Source: Sorex araneus (taxonomy: Eukaryota; Chordata; Mammalia; Eulipotyphla; Soricidae). Taken from it: 64,000 bases of DNA. The stretch spans positions 17,051,311 to 17,115,310 of the forward strand of contig NC_073302.1 of the NCBI RefSeq assembly GCF_027595985.1, read 5' to 3'. The position numbers and the translations under genes were made by a program. Shown one piece after another: positions 55,080 through 64,000 of this stretch (its first letter is position 1; each line of letters opens with the position of its first letter). Under the pieces are notes generated by a model. The model was not told the DNA's origin, did no database searches, and was given only the letters and a program-made list of their open reading frames with translations.

Positions 55080-55210
55080 TGCCCCTATGCTCCGTGTTTT
55101 CTCCCCTACCTTGGACACCTCCATTCTTCAAGACTACATTCAAATGACATCTCCCCCAGGGAAGCCACCCTTACCCCATACCCATTTTTCAGTTTAAGGT
55201 AGAACGATTA
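55080..55210 (+). mobile_element. L2 LINE remnant
   Basis: TACATTCAAATGACATCTCC followed by CCAGGGAAGCCACCCTTACC resembles the L2 3' region. Confidence 0.6.
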
Positions 55211-55269
55211 AGTTGAGGTTGGATTTATATGGAGTGGAATGTGCTGTTTTTATTGTGTGTATTTCAAGG

Positions 55270-55438
55270 AATTTGGGGGCGTGCCACACCTGGCATTGCT
55301 CAAGGGGTATTCCCAGCTCTGTACTCATGGATCACTTCCCAGTAGTGCTTGGAGGATGATATGGTACTGGGGAGTCGAAGATGGTCTTCCTGCATGCAAA
55401 GCATGTGCTCAGCTTGTTGAGCTATCTCTCAAGAAGTT
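55270..55438 (-). mobile_element. Old SINE type A relative
   Basis: Reverse: GGGGCGTGCCACACCTGGCA, TGGAGGATGATATGGTACTG, GCATGCAAAGCATGTGCTC. Confidence 0.7.
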
Positions 55439-55452
55439 TTGGCCTTCTTATG

Positions 55453-55625
55453 GGCTAGAGCGATAGCACAGTGGGTAGGGCATTTGCCTTGCACGTGGCC
55501 AACCCGGGTTCGATTCCCAGCATCCCATATGATCCCCTGAACACCACCAGGAGTAATTCCTGAGTGCAGAGCCAGGAGGAACCCCTGAGCATTGCTGGGT
55601 GTGACCCAAAAAGCAAAAAAAAAGA
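55453..55625 (+). mobile_element. SINE type A
   Basis: Forward young copy ending GTGTGACCCAAAAAGC plus A-run. GTTTTGGCC occurs on both sides but not cleanly at the left edge. Confidence 0.94.
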
Positions 55626-55655
55626 AAAAGTGTTTTGGCCAATAAAGACGATCAT

Positions 55656-55900
55656 CACTGTCATCCCATTGCTCATCGATTTGTTCGAGCGGGCACCAGT
55701 AATGTCTCTCATTGTGACACTTGTTACTGTTTTTGGCATATCAAATACGCCACAGGTAGCTTGCCAGGCTCTGCCGTGCTGGCGCGATACTCTCGGTAGC
55801 TTGCCGGGCTCTCCGAGAGGGGCGGAGGAATTGAACACTGAACGGCTGCATGAAAGGCATGAAAGGCGAACACCCTACTGCTGTGCTATCGCTCCAGCCC
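55656..55900 (-). mobile_element. SINE type B with target duplications
   Basis: Reverse full copy. Perfect 12 bp duplications AAAGACGATCAT at 55644-55655 and 55901-55912. The head has a 9 bp tandem duplication (GAAAGGCAT twice). Confidence 0.95.
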
Positions 55901-56139
55901 AAAGACGATCATATAACTTAGAACATTTTGTTGTCCAGAAAGTTCCCTGGTGACACCTGTTTATCAGCCCTCATCTTCCCATAGACATGGTTTGATTATT
56001 ATTATTTAATTATTGCCATTAATTTTATCTGTTCCAACCTCATTAACATGGATAATATGCAGGGAATAAAGCTTGGTGGTCTCATCTAACCTGTCACCTC
56101 TATGTGTATGATCCTTGAATGAAGAATGGTTGGTACATT

Positions 56140-56350
56140 TTCAAACAGAAGGAAAATCAGAAGCAGAATGATATTTCATGACACTAAGTAAATGAAATTC
56201 TAGTTTCAGTGTTTCATAAATAGCTTTCCTGGCACACAGCCATGCTCATTGGCTTAAGTCTTGTATATGACTGTTTTCACACTCTATTGGCAGACTAGGG
56301 CGAACATGGCAGAGATTGTTGGCCTGTCCGAAATCTAGCATAGTCATTAC
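56140..56350 (+). mobile_element. hAT-Charlie (MER1-group) DNA transposon remnant
   Basis: Same order as the copy at 26875: AATGATATTTCATGACACTA, TTTCAGTGTTTCATAAATAG, GCACACAGCCATGCTCATTG. It keeps the internal AACATGGCAGAGATTGTTGG. Confidence 0.6.
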
Positions 56351-56546
56351 CTGAATTTTTTTTTTATTGGAAGGGGGTTTGGTGGTTCACTTTTGATGCA
56401 CTGTGTACGTTTGTTTCTAATGCCTTTGTTCAGTGCACTGCTTTTGAGATTCCTTGGGTATTCATATTTCACAAGTAGCTGTTGGGAATCCCTGCATATA
56501 GACTTCTGCATCTTCCTCCTTTGAACGTATAGAGCAGGAATGGTGA

Positions 56547-56793
56547 CTCACTATCACTGTCACTATCACTGTCATCCCGTTACTCATCGATTTGCTCGGG
56601 CGGGCACCAATAGCATCTCCATTTTGAGACTTGTTGTTGCTGTTTTTGGCATATTAAATACACCATGGTTAGCTTGCTAAGCTCTGCATGTGGGCAGGAT
56701 ACACTCAGTAGCTTGCCAGGCTCTCTGAGAGGGGCGGAGGAATCGAACCCAGGTTGGCCTCGTGCAAGGCAAATACCCTGCCACTGTGCTATT
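56547..56793 (-). mobile_element. SINE type B with short target duplications
   Basis: Reverse full copy with an extended tail (CACTATCACTGT repeated). 8 bp duplications AATGGTGA at 56539-56546 and 56794-56801. Confidence 0.93.
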
Positions 56794-57009
56794 AATGGTG
56801 AGTACCGTATTCTTATCCAACTTCTGCCTCTTTTTATGCCCCTGGCTTTCATTTTTTAAATCAATAATAGTCTGTTTTCTTGCAGAGTTGGGTTCAGAAT
56901 TTTTCTTAATTGAATGCTTCAGACAGTCACGATTATAGATAAGTTAGGTGGTGATTGAAGGTCTTCTGACATCTCTATTCGTGATGCATTTGAGTGGAGA
57001 ACAAAGATA

Positions 57010-57125
57010 CATGATTTTTGACATCACACAAGCCTGTATTTAAGTTCCTGTGCTGCTATGTAGTATGTCGTGATTTGGGCAAGTAATTCAGTCCTCTGAG
57101 TCAGTTACTTGCTTTAAGTAGGAGG
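57010..57125 (+). mobile_element. MIR SINE remnant
   Basis: CTGTATTTAAGTTCCTGTGC then GTGATTTGGGCAAGTAATTC fits a diverged MIR core. Confidence 0.5.
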
Positions 57126-57129
57126 AATA

Positions 57130-57985
57130 AGAAAACTTTTTCAGTATGGACGCTTCTCAAAAATTTAGAAATTGAGCTCCCATTTGACCTAGCAATACCA
57201 CTTCTGGGAATATATTCTGGAGATGCAAAAAAGTATAGTAGAAATAACATCTACACTTATATGTTCATTGCAGCACTGTTTACAATAGCCAGAATCTGGA
57301 AAAACCCAAGTGTCTGAGAACAGATGACTGGTTAAAGAAACTTTGCTACATCTACACAGTGGAATACTATGTAGCTGTCAGAAAAGATGAAGTCATGAAA
57401 TTTGCATATAGGTGGATCAACATGGAAAGTATCATGTTAAGTGAAATGAGTCAGAAAGAGAGGGAGAGACACAGGAAGATTGCACTGATTTGTGGAACAT
57501 AAAGTAACAGAATGGGAGACTAACCCCCAAGAACAGTAGAGATAAGTACCAGGAGAATAATCCACAGCTTAGAAGCCAGCCTGCAGCTTAGAAGCTCACA
57601 TGCTGGGGGAAAAGGCAGCTCAGATAAAGAAGGGACCAACAAGTAAAAGGTGCTAGGAGGGCCCACTTGGGATGGGAGATGTGGGCTGAAAGTAGACTAT
57701 GGACAGAACATGATGGCCTCTTAATACCTCTACTGCAAAGCACAACACCCAAAAGGAGAGAGAGAGAGAGCAAAAGAGAATGCCCTGCCACAGGGCGGGG
57801 TGGGGTGGAGAGGATGGGATGGGGGTGGTGGGAGGGATGCTGGGACCAATGGTGGTGGGAAAATGGGCACTGGTGGAGGGATGGGTACTCGACCATTGAT
57901 GACTGAGACTGAAACACAAGAACATAAGTTTGTAAGTCTGTAACTGTACCTCACAGTGATTCACTAATAAAAAACTTTAAAAAAA
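57130..57985 (+). mobile_element. Shrew-type L1, end of ORF2 region and 3' UTR
   Basis: Forward: CCATTTGACCTAGCAATACC, GTTTACAATAGCCAGAATCT and GTGGAATACTATGTAGCTGT are L1 hallmarks. It ends in the shared 3' module (GGGCACTGGTGGAGGGATGG to CTCACAGTGATTCACTAATA) and poly-A. This is the best reference copy in the window for the L1 3' UTR; a short GA run at 57756-57772 sits where the triplet tract occurs in the other copy. Confidence 0.9.
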
Positions 57986-58039
57986 AACCTGTTTTTACTG
58001 CTTTCCTGTGAACATTCCAAGCAAGATGTATATGGAATG

Positions 58040-58095
58040 TTTTATTCAATCCTGGCACACAATAGGTACTAACAAAATTTTTCATGGAACAGATT
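58040..58095 (+). mobile_element. L2/MIR terminal fragment
   Basis: CCTGGCACACAATAGGTACT matches the common L2 or MIR 3' end. Confidence 0.55.
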
Positions 58096-58544
58096 TATTC
58101 TGTTTGTCTAAACCTTCATTTCCTCTTATCTGGAAAATAGTTGCAGTTACACCCCAAGTCACAGCACGCTCTCCTGTTCCAGTGTCTTGTCTTGCTTTGT
58201 CCCACACAGCCGGTCAACATCTGCATTCTCCTTAACTAACTCCTTCTGATTGACATGGCCTGGAGCAGAAAAAGTGAATGTGGGACAGGCTTTAACTTCG
58301 CCCGCAATGTTTCATTATTCTCAGAATATCTCCAAGATGTTTAATGTGACCTACTGGGCACAGATAATCTACCCTGGATCTATTTCTACCCTCGATGTTA
58401 CCACCAATTCTTCTTTGCTCTAAATATGGCCGTGACCTTCACCTCAAAACTGCATCTCTCTCCTCCTCTTACTAAAATATCCTTCTCGCACTGACCAGAA
58501 GAATATTCCTATCTTCCCCTTTCACCTCTTTCCTTCTTCTCTAT

Positions 58545-59200
58545 AAAAGGAAATGATTGAGATGTAATTCATCTACCATGAAATTCACCCTTTTAAAGAA
58601 AGTATGCAAGTCACTGGTCTGTACTAGAATTACATAATCATGCAGCAATCACTGTCTACTTCCAGAACATTCATCACCCCAGGAACAGACCCCATGACCA
58701 GGGGAGTCACTCTCCATTCTCTTGTCTCTCAACAGCAGATCTGCTTTCTGTCCTAGTTTTGTCCATACTGGATATTTCATGTGAAGGGAACCAAATGAAA
58801 TGTCATTCTTGGTGACCAGCTTCTTTCACATAAAATAATGTTCTCAAATTGCGTTTATAAATTGTTATAACATGCATCAATACTTTATTTCTTTGCTATT
58901 GATAGTCTTTCATTGTCCCATTAATACAGCATTTTATTTATATATGCCTCAATTAGTAAATATTTGGCTGGTCCATGCACTTTTTGCTTTTGTGAATAGT
59001 GCCTCTCAGAAGATGTACGGACACATTCCTATTTAGGAACATATTTTGATTTTCCTGGAGCATATGCCTACAAGTTGAATTACTGGGTTGTATGGGATCT
59101 CATATTTAACTTTTTGAGGATCTACCAAATTTTTTTTTTAAAAGCAACTGTCTTGGTATTGTAAACAGCTTTGGATGGGATGTCAGTAGTTGAGGGTCAG
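58545..59200 (-). mobile_element. Ancient L1M 3' region, reverse
   Basis: TGAAATTCACCCTTTTAAAG, CCAGAACATTCATCACCCCA and ATTACTGGGTTGTATGGGAT occur in the order expected for an old mammalian L1 3' end. Confidence 0.8.
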
Positions 59201-59294
59201 CTCTCTGAATCCACTAAGTGATGGTATTAAAATCACATGTTGGCAACTCTCTTCCTCTTGTCATCTGGAGGAATGTAATTTACTGATAGTACTT

Positions 59295-59395
59295 AGGACT
59301 GCTAATGGCTCAGTGCTCCAGGGTCACTCCTGGTGGTACTGGGGGAACTTGGGATGCTAAGGATTGAACCTGCATGCAGAACAGTGCTCCAGCCC
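59295..59395 (-). mobile_element. Old SINE type A relative
   Basis: Reverse: CAGGGTCACTCCTGGTGGTA, ACTTGGGATGCTAAGGATTG, then a decayed head. Confidence 0.6.
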
Positions 59396-59589
59396 TTTGA
59401 ACCACCTGAGCTTAATAATTTTACTGAAAAACTATAAGATTTTTCAATAATTTTTCAAAAAAATATTATTTTTCAATAATAATTTTTCAATAATATTTTC
59501 AAAAAATCCTATATACTTTATAATAGACAAAGTGTCCATTTTTTAAATAAGGTTTAGATAGACTCAATCAAATCACTTAATGTTAGAAG

Positions 59590-60085
59590 CATCTGCCCAC
59601 AGTCTCTCCTTCTCACTTTCCTGAGATAATCGCTGTCAACTGGTTGGTGTGCATCTTTCCTAATTACTTAGCTCTTTCTGTACAGCCACGTGCAAATCCA
59701 AATATGCGTTTCTGCTTTTTCCTCGAGATCTGCAGGATCTTGTCTTCATCTATTCCAAGACTTGCCTGTGTATGTTTTTCTTAAAAAAAATAATTGGAAA
59801 TCTTTCCATTTCAGAACATTAGGGCCTACTTCATTATTTCTAATGACCTCATTTTGTGGTATGGATGTACTACCATTTATCCACTGTTTTCCTCTGAATG
59901 AGCTTTTCTGTTGTTTCTATTCTATCATCATCAGAAGCATGCTGCAGTGAGCTATCTACCATGGCTGGGTATTTTTGTCATTTAGATACTTAGGCATGGC
60001 ATTACTAGGTCAAAGAACATGGACCATCTCAATTTGCATGGATACTATTGAATTGCCCTCCCTAAGGGCTGTATCAGTTTGCATC
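59590..60085 (-). mobile_element. Ancient L1M 3' region, reverse
   Basis: ATTTATCCACTGTTTTCCTC, CATTACTAGGTCAAAGAACA and ATTGCCCTCCCTAAGGGCTG follow the old L1 pattern. Confidence 0.7.
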
Positions 60086-60734
60086 CAAAGAGAGATTTAA
60101 GGTGAGATGTTAGATATGGAACTATGATCAGGGCAACTCTGGGGGACCTGTCAACCCCCACCCCCACCCCTGTACAAGTAATTAGTGAATCTGTTTATAG
60201 GCACGGCCGATGCCACCCCAAGCACCTTTGTAGCTGGTTTCATGCAGTTCAGCATTTGCTTGGCTTCTCAAATAGGGTTTAAGGCTTTCCAGACGGAGGA
60301 GGTGACTTGATTAACCTCCTGCCCAGCTCAGAGCTCGGGTTTTCTGAGAAGGTCCCAGTGGATCACTCAGGGCTGGTAAAACAGCAGACTAATAAGGCTA
60401 GGGCATCCAGGCTCCAGCCTTACTCCCAGACCCTCCAAGTCCCAAGTCCCGGGAGTTCACAAGATCTCTCCACTGGCTGCCTCACCCCTCTGCACGGAGA
60501 CCCCCAGCAGAGTCCCTGAATAGTGCATCAGATTTACCCTCTCAGTGGGATGGATACCTGCATTTCCCCATCGCTGCACTGCCCATTTCCCCTCCTTTCA
60601 CCTCCTCTCTGAGTATTCCGCCAAGCTTTGGGCTTAGGCAAGAAGAGGCAGTGGTTGGATTTTGAAAAGTTAATTGCACAGTGAGTGAGTATCTTCAAAG
60701 GAAACCCAGATGTCTTTGTTTCTTCCTCTTCTAT
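60086..60734. other. Unassigned intronic sequence
   Basis: No gene or clear repeat recognised. Confidence 0.5.
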
Positions 60735-61000
60735 TTTTTTTTGGGGGGGCGGGACTCCCAGTTGGTACCGAGAGGCTTCTGGGGGTATTCCTGGTGATCC
60801 TTGGCCAACTGGGATGGCAGGCTTGATGCTAGGGCCCGAGGATCTGGTGCTGTATGGGCTCTGCAATGCCACAGACACCCAAGGCTAGCCCCTGTTGTGC
60901 CTGGGGCATCTTGGGCCATGCCTGGAGATCATCAGGAGGCTGTGGGATGCCGGGATGGAATTTGGGTCTAGCATGGGTCCTAACCACTGTGCTTTCTCTT
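60735..61000 (-). mobile_element. Older long SINE (third family)
   Basis: Reverse: tail-side T and G run, GGGGGTATTCCTGGTGATCC, TGGGGCATCTTGGGCCATGC, then GTCCTAACCACTGTGCTTTC as head. Confidence 0.55.
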
Positions 61001-61085
61001 ACTTTTAATACTTTTAAACCTGAGCTAGGACAGAGAAAGAGAGGAAATAAAATGTTCACAAATATTGAACTCCTACTGACTGCAT

Positions 61086-61323
61086 GGGCTGGAGCTATGG
61101 CACAGCAGTTGGGCTTTCGCCTTTCACGCGGCCGACCCATGTTCGATTCCTCTGCCCCTCTCAGAGAGCCCGGCAAGCTACTGAGAGTATGGAGCCCGCA
61201 CGGCAGAGCCAGGCAAGCTACCCGTGCGTATTGGATATGCCAAAAACAGTAACAATAAGTCTCTCAATGAGAGACATTACTGGTGCCCGCTCGAACAAAT
61301 CGATGAGCAATGGGATGACAGTG
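61086..61323 (+). mobile_element. SINE type B with target duplications
   Basis: Forward full copy ending AATGGGATGACAGTG without poly-A. Perfect 11 bp duplications ACTGACTGCAT at 61075-61085 and 61324-61334. Confidence 0.95.
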
Positions 61324-61334
61324 ACTGACTGCAT

Positions 61335-62177
61335 TCTGACTGCATTGAAAGGTGCCACGCGGGCTGTATCTCACTGGTTCCTCCCAAGAATACATGGCTG
61401 CATCTGCTGTCAAATGAGGACATCGAGCCTGGGCAGATGACTTTTACTGTTGATGAAGAGTCAGAGGATATGCTTAACTTCTTTGTTTGACAGCCTGAAA
61501 CAAGTTTGATTTTTTTCCCCTCCCTTCTTTACTTGTGCTTGGCTGCTGAAAAGGAAAATAACCTTTAGTTGTCCCCATCAGCAGTCAGCCAGCCCCCAAA
61601 CATCTATTTCTTGGTGTTTGCAAAGAGCATCTGAACATCCATGACTATTTCTCACCCACCCAGAGAATCACCAAGTCTGTCTTGAAGACATCCCTGGTGA
61701 TTATTCAATCAGACTTGGCTGTGGATCCTCTGGAATGTGCCAAACGGTTTCTTGGTGGCATTTTCCAGGAGCCTGTAGCCTGGTAAAGAGGAAAATGTGA
61801 GCTTGGGAAGGAGACCAGGGCTTAAGGATCCGACTTGAGCACTAGCCTCCAAAGACTCCACTGACCTCTGCAAACCTCATTTTCCTTCCATGCGATGCAG
61901 CGGAGGGATGGACAGTGACCCAACCCCATGAATGTTTTAAGACCTTTCAAAAGGAACTTCAGAGATGAGATGGAAGACTTGGGGATGGAAATATTTTCCT
62001 GGTTTATCCAGCTCAGTGGAGTCACAGGGTTTGTTAAGAGTTGGAACTATTTGGGCCCTTGGGAGAGGGAAGGCATACATACATTGGCAACTGGGATAGC
62101 ATTGGAATTATGTGCGTGAGGAACCGTGATTAGTAGCATTGTAAACCACAGAATCACAGTACATTTTTTTTCTTAAA
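61335..62177. other. Unassigned intronic sequence
   Basis: A faint MIR-like stretch lies at 61800-61900. Nothing else recognised. Confidence 0.45.
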
Positions 62178-62412
62178 GAGTTGAAACATTAGAACTTGAG
62201 GATGAGTTTCATAAGGATATGCTGGTAGAGTGCCTGTCTTCTTGAAAAAAAAAAAAGAATTTCAATCTCTTTAAAAAAATAGAGTTGGAACATTAGGACT
62301 TGAGGGTCAGTTGTGAGAGGAGATGCCAGTGGAATGCTTGTTTTGCATGCGCAAGATTATGAGTTCGGTTGCTAGCATCTCTCTACACACTGAGTGCCAT
62401 CCCAGGTGTCAC
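62178..62412 (+). mobile_element. Old SINE with a partly duplicated front
   Basis: AGAGTTGAAACATTAGAACT (about 62178) recurs as AGAGTTGGAACATTAGGACT (about 62281), with similar following text. The second unit continues into a SINE-like body (TTTTGCATGCGCAAGATTAT). Confidence 0.55.
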
Positions 62413-62549
62413 AGTGAAGTTTATAATTCCTGGTAAACACCACAACTAAGTGTACAAATACCGCAACTAAGTGTTCAAATACCACTACTAAATGTGCAAC
62501 CTGGGGGCAAGCACCACTTTAGTAGGAGACTCCACGTCATCACGATAAT

Positions 62550-62755
62550 AACGAGGGCCAGAGAGATACTAGAGGTCATTAGGTGCTGGCCATGCATGTG
62601 GCTGACCCAGGTGCAATCCTTGGCACTACATATAACCCCCCAGGCACCACCAAGAGTGATCCCTGAACACAGAGCTAGGAGTAAGTGCCAAGCATCTCTG
62701 GGTGTGCCCCCCAATCTGCCCCCCAACCCCCCAAAAAAAACCCACATACAAAAAA
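62550..62755 (+). mobile_element. SINE type A, diverged
   Basis: Forward: AGGGCCAGAGAGATACTAGA head, GGCTGACCCAGGTGCAATCC, tail CTGGGTGTGCCCCCCAATC. Confidence 0.75.
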
Positions 62756-62959
62756 GGGGGAAAGGATGGAAAGGAGAATTGAAGCATTAGAGTCAGAGAA
62801 ATCCTGATTATACTGGCCTGGAGAGAGACCCAAAGCTTCCATCTCACAGGTGTGATGAAGGTGACAAGAGGTCAAGGGCCAAGAAGTAGCTCAGAAAGCA
62901 GAAAGAAAACTGGTTCTTCACTAATGACTCTGTAAATAAAAAGAATGCTGCCCCGCTGA

Positions 62960-63055
62960 TATCTTGATTTGTTTTGGTTGAGGTGCCAGGGATTGAACCC
63001 AGGGCCTCCAGCATGCAAAGCCTAAGTTCTAGCATGGAGCCACAGCCTCAGCCTG
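62960..63055 (-). mobile_element. Old tRNA-like SINE head
   Basis: Reverse: GGTGCCAGGGATTGAACCCA then GCATGCAAAGCCTAAGTTCT. Family uncertain. Confidence 0.5.
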
Positions 63056-63129
63056 CTGCCAATGCACCCTGATTTCAACCCTGTGAAATTCATCTGTACT
63101 CTTATTTCTGGAAATAGCAGATATCATAT

Positions 63130-63139
63130 TCTCTCTCTC

Positions 63140-63181
<42 letters not shown>
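63130..63181. repeat. CT dinucleotide run
   Basis: CT repeat bordering the tail side of the reverse SINE that starts at 63182, so it may have grown from that tail. Confidence 0.95.
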
Positions 63182-63182
<1 letters not shown>

Positions 63183-63520
63183 TTGTTTTTTGGGCCCAAC
63201 AGGGCTTGGGGCTGACTCCTGACTTTGTGCTCAAGGATTATTCTTTTTTTTGGGGAGGGGTCACACCAGCATTGCACAGGGTTTCCTCCTGGCTTTACAC
63301 TCAGGAATTACTCCTGGCTGTGCTCAGGGGACCATATGGGATGCTGGGAATTGAACTCGGGTCAGCCACATAGAAGGCAAATGCCCTACCTGCTGTGCTC
63401 CAGCCCTCAAGGATCATTCTTGATGCACTTTGGGGACCATATGGGATGCTGGGGATCAAACCCTGGCTCAGCTGTGTACAAGGCAGTGGCTTATCTTCTG
63501 TGCTGTCGCTCTGGCCCCCA
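63182..63520 (-). mobile_element. SINE type A relative, split by a younger copy
   Basis: Outer parts 63182-63244 and 63421-63520 (GGGACCATATGGGATGCTGG, CAGCTGTGTACAAGGCAGTG) flank the inner insertion. Confidence 0.8.
63245..63407 (-). mobile_element. SINE type A nested in another SINE
   Basis: Reverse inner copy. 13 bp duplications CAAGGATTATTCT (63232-63244) and CAAGGATCATTCT (63408-63420), one mismatch. The head lacks the GATAGC segment. Confidence 0.88.
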
Positions 63521-63982
63521 CAGCAGATCTTCACATTCAAGTTGTGTCCTGTGTCTGTGGTTTCTTCTGGAAGAGCAGTGGTGGGAAACTGACATGGACT
63601 CTTGCAAAAGGGCAGGACTTCTGCATGTCTCTGCAGGGGGCAGACCTCAGCCAGGAGCCCTGGCTCTTCCATGGGCAGGCTGTGCCTCTCACCCTGCTTT
63701 CCTTGTGTGCAGGATGGGGCCCGTGGCTCTTTAATGGATTTGTTACGACTGCATGAGCTCACGCACTGAACAATTTGCCTGGTACAAATTAGATGCTCAA
63801 CCTTGAAAGTTACTATTTTCTTTCATCCGTAATTGTGAACTGGTGGTACAGACATCAGTTGTGGATGCTGTGATGAAGCTGTGGTGTGTGGGGGAGAAAT
63901 CATGGGCTTGAATGTCAGAGAGACACAGTTTGGAATACTAACTCTGGTTCTTTCTAACCCTGCTCCTTTGAATATTATACCC
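63521..63982. other. Unassigned intronic sequence
   Basis: No gene or repeat recognised. Confidence 0.5.
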
Positions 63983-64000
63983 AGGCTGGAGCGGTAGCAC
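63983..64000 (+). mobile_element. SINE head cut by the window edge
   Basis: The last 18 bases (GGCTGGAGCGGTAGCAC) are the start of a type A or B head; the tail lies outside, so the type is unknown. Confidence 0.8.

Larger units (their letters stand above)
11940..64000 (+). other. ASTN2: ASTN2 intron 1 (continues beyond window)
   Basis: After the exon 1 donor I find no stretch encoding the next astrotactin segment and no other gene. The remaining 52 kb is therefore read as the first part of intron 1, which fits the very large introns of this gene. All elements listed below 11940 lie inside it. Confidence 0.75.

Noticed and set aside
1-64000. CRISPR-like or other regular repeat array made by the recurring SINE
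   Set aside because: Copies are irregularly spaced, lie on both strands, are ~170-250 bp long and carry their own target duplications.
11940-64000. Second ASTN2 exon, or the neighbouring PAPPA, TRIM32 or TLR4 genes
   Set aside because: No stretch encodes the next astrotactin segment or any of these proteins.

Overview
This is vertebrate nuclear DNA, almost certainly from a shrew close to Sorex araneus. It carries one recognisable protein-coding exon. The rest is a dense pile of retrotransposon copies. Three things point to a shrew: two abundant SINE families with a tRNA-derived head of the kind I associate with shrews, many copies of a lineage-specific L1 3' end, and a 5'-truncated copy of a nematode-like RTE LINE. 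I recall published work on an RTE element shared by the common shrew and parasitic nematodes. The species call is inference, because no search could be run.

Layout. Positions 1-10700 lie upstream of the gene. They hold old MIR, L2 and SINE copies, a ~730 bp AAGGG-type (CCCTT on the + strand) pentanucleotide tract at 1184-1917, and a long purine-rich stretch. A CpG island at about 10730-13100 holds the promoter and the first coding exon of ASTN2 (astrotactin-2): start codon 11465, last exon base 11939, splice donor at 11940. From 11940 to the window end I read intron 1. I found no second ASTN2 exon and no other gene.

The intron contains SINE type A (poly-A tail, so probably moved by L1) and SINE type B. 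Type B has the same tRNA-like head, but its tail has no poly-A and matches the 3' end of the RTE element at 28792-29611. It also contains shrew-type L1 3' ends, ancient L1M, L2 and MIR pieces, two probable hAT-Charlie remnants, and an older layer of longer SINEs. An unusual 1186 bp composite retroposon with 16 bp target-site duplications lies at 30566-31751. A large GAA/TTC triplet tract of about 680 bp followed by about 150 bp of TCC lies inside an L1 3' UTR at 50094-50945.

The strongest leads are (1) the RTE element and a SINE that has captured its tail, so that one tRNA head appears to use two different LINE machineries; (2) two long tracts with the same repeat units as human disease expansions (GAA/TTC and AAGGG/CCCTT), both arising inside or at the tail of retroposons; and (3) the composite retroposon. 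Regulatory candidates in the intron are proposed from motif content only.
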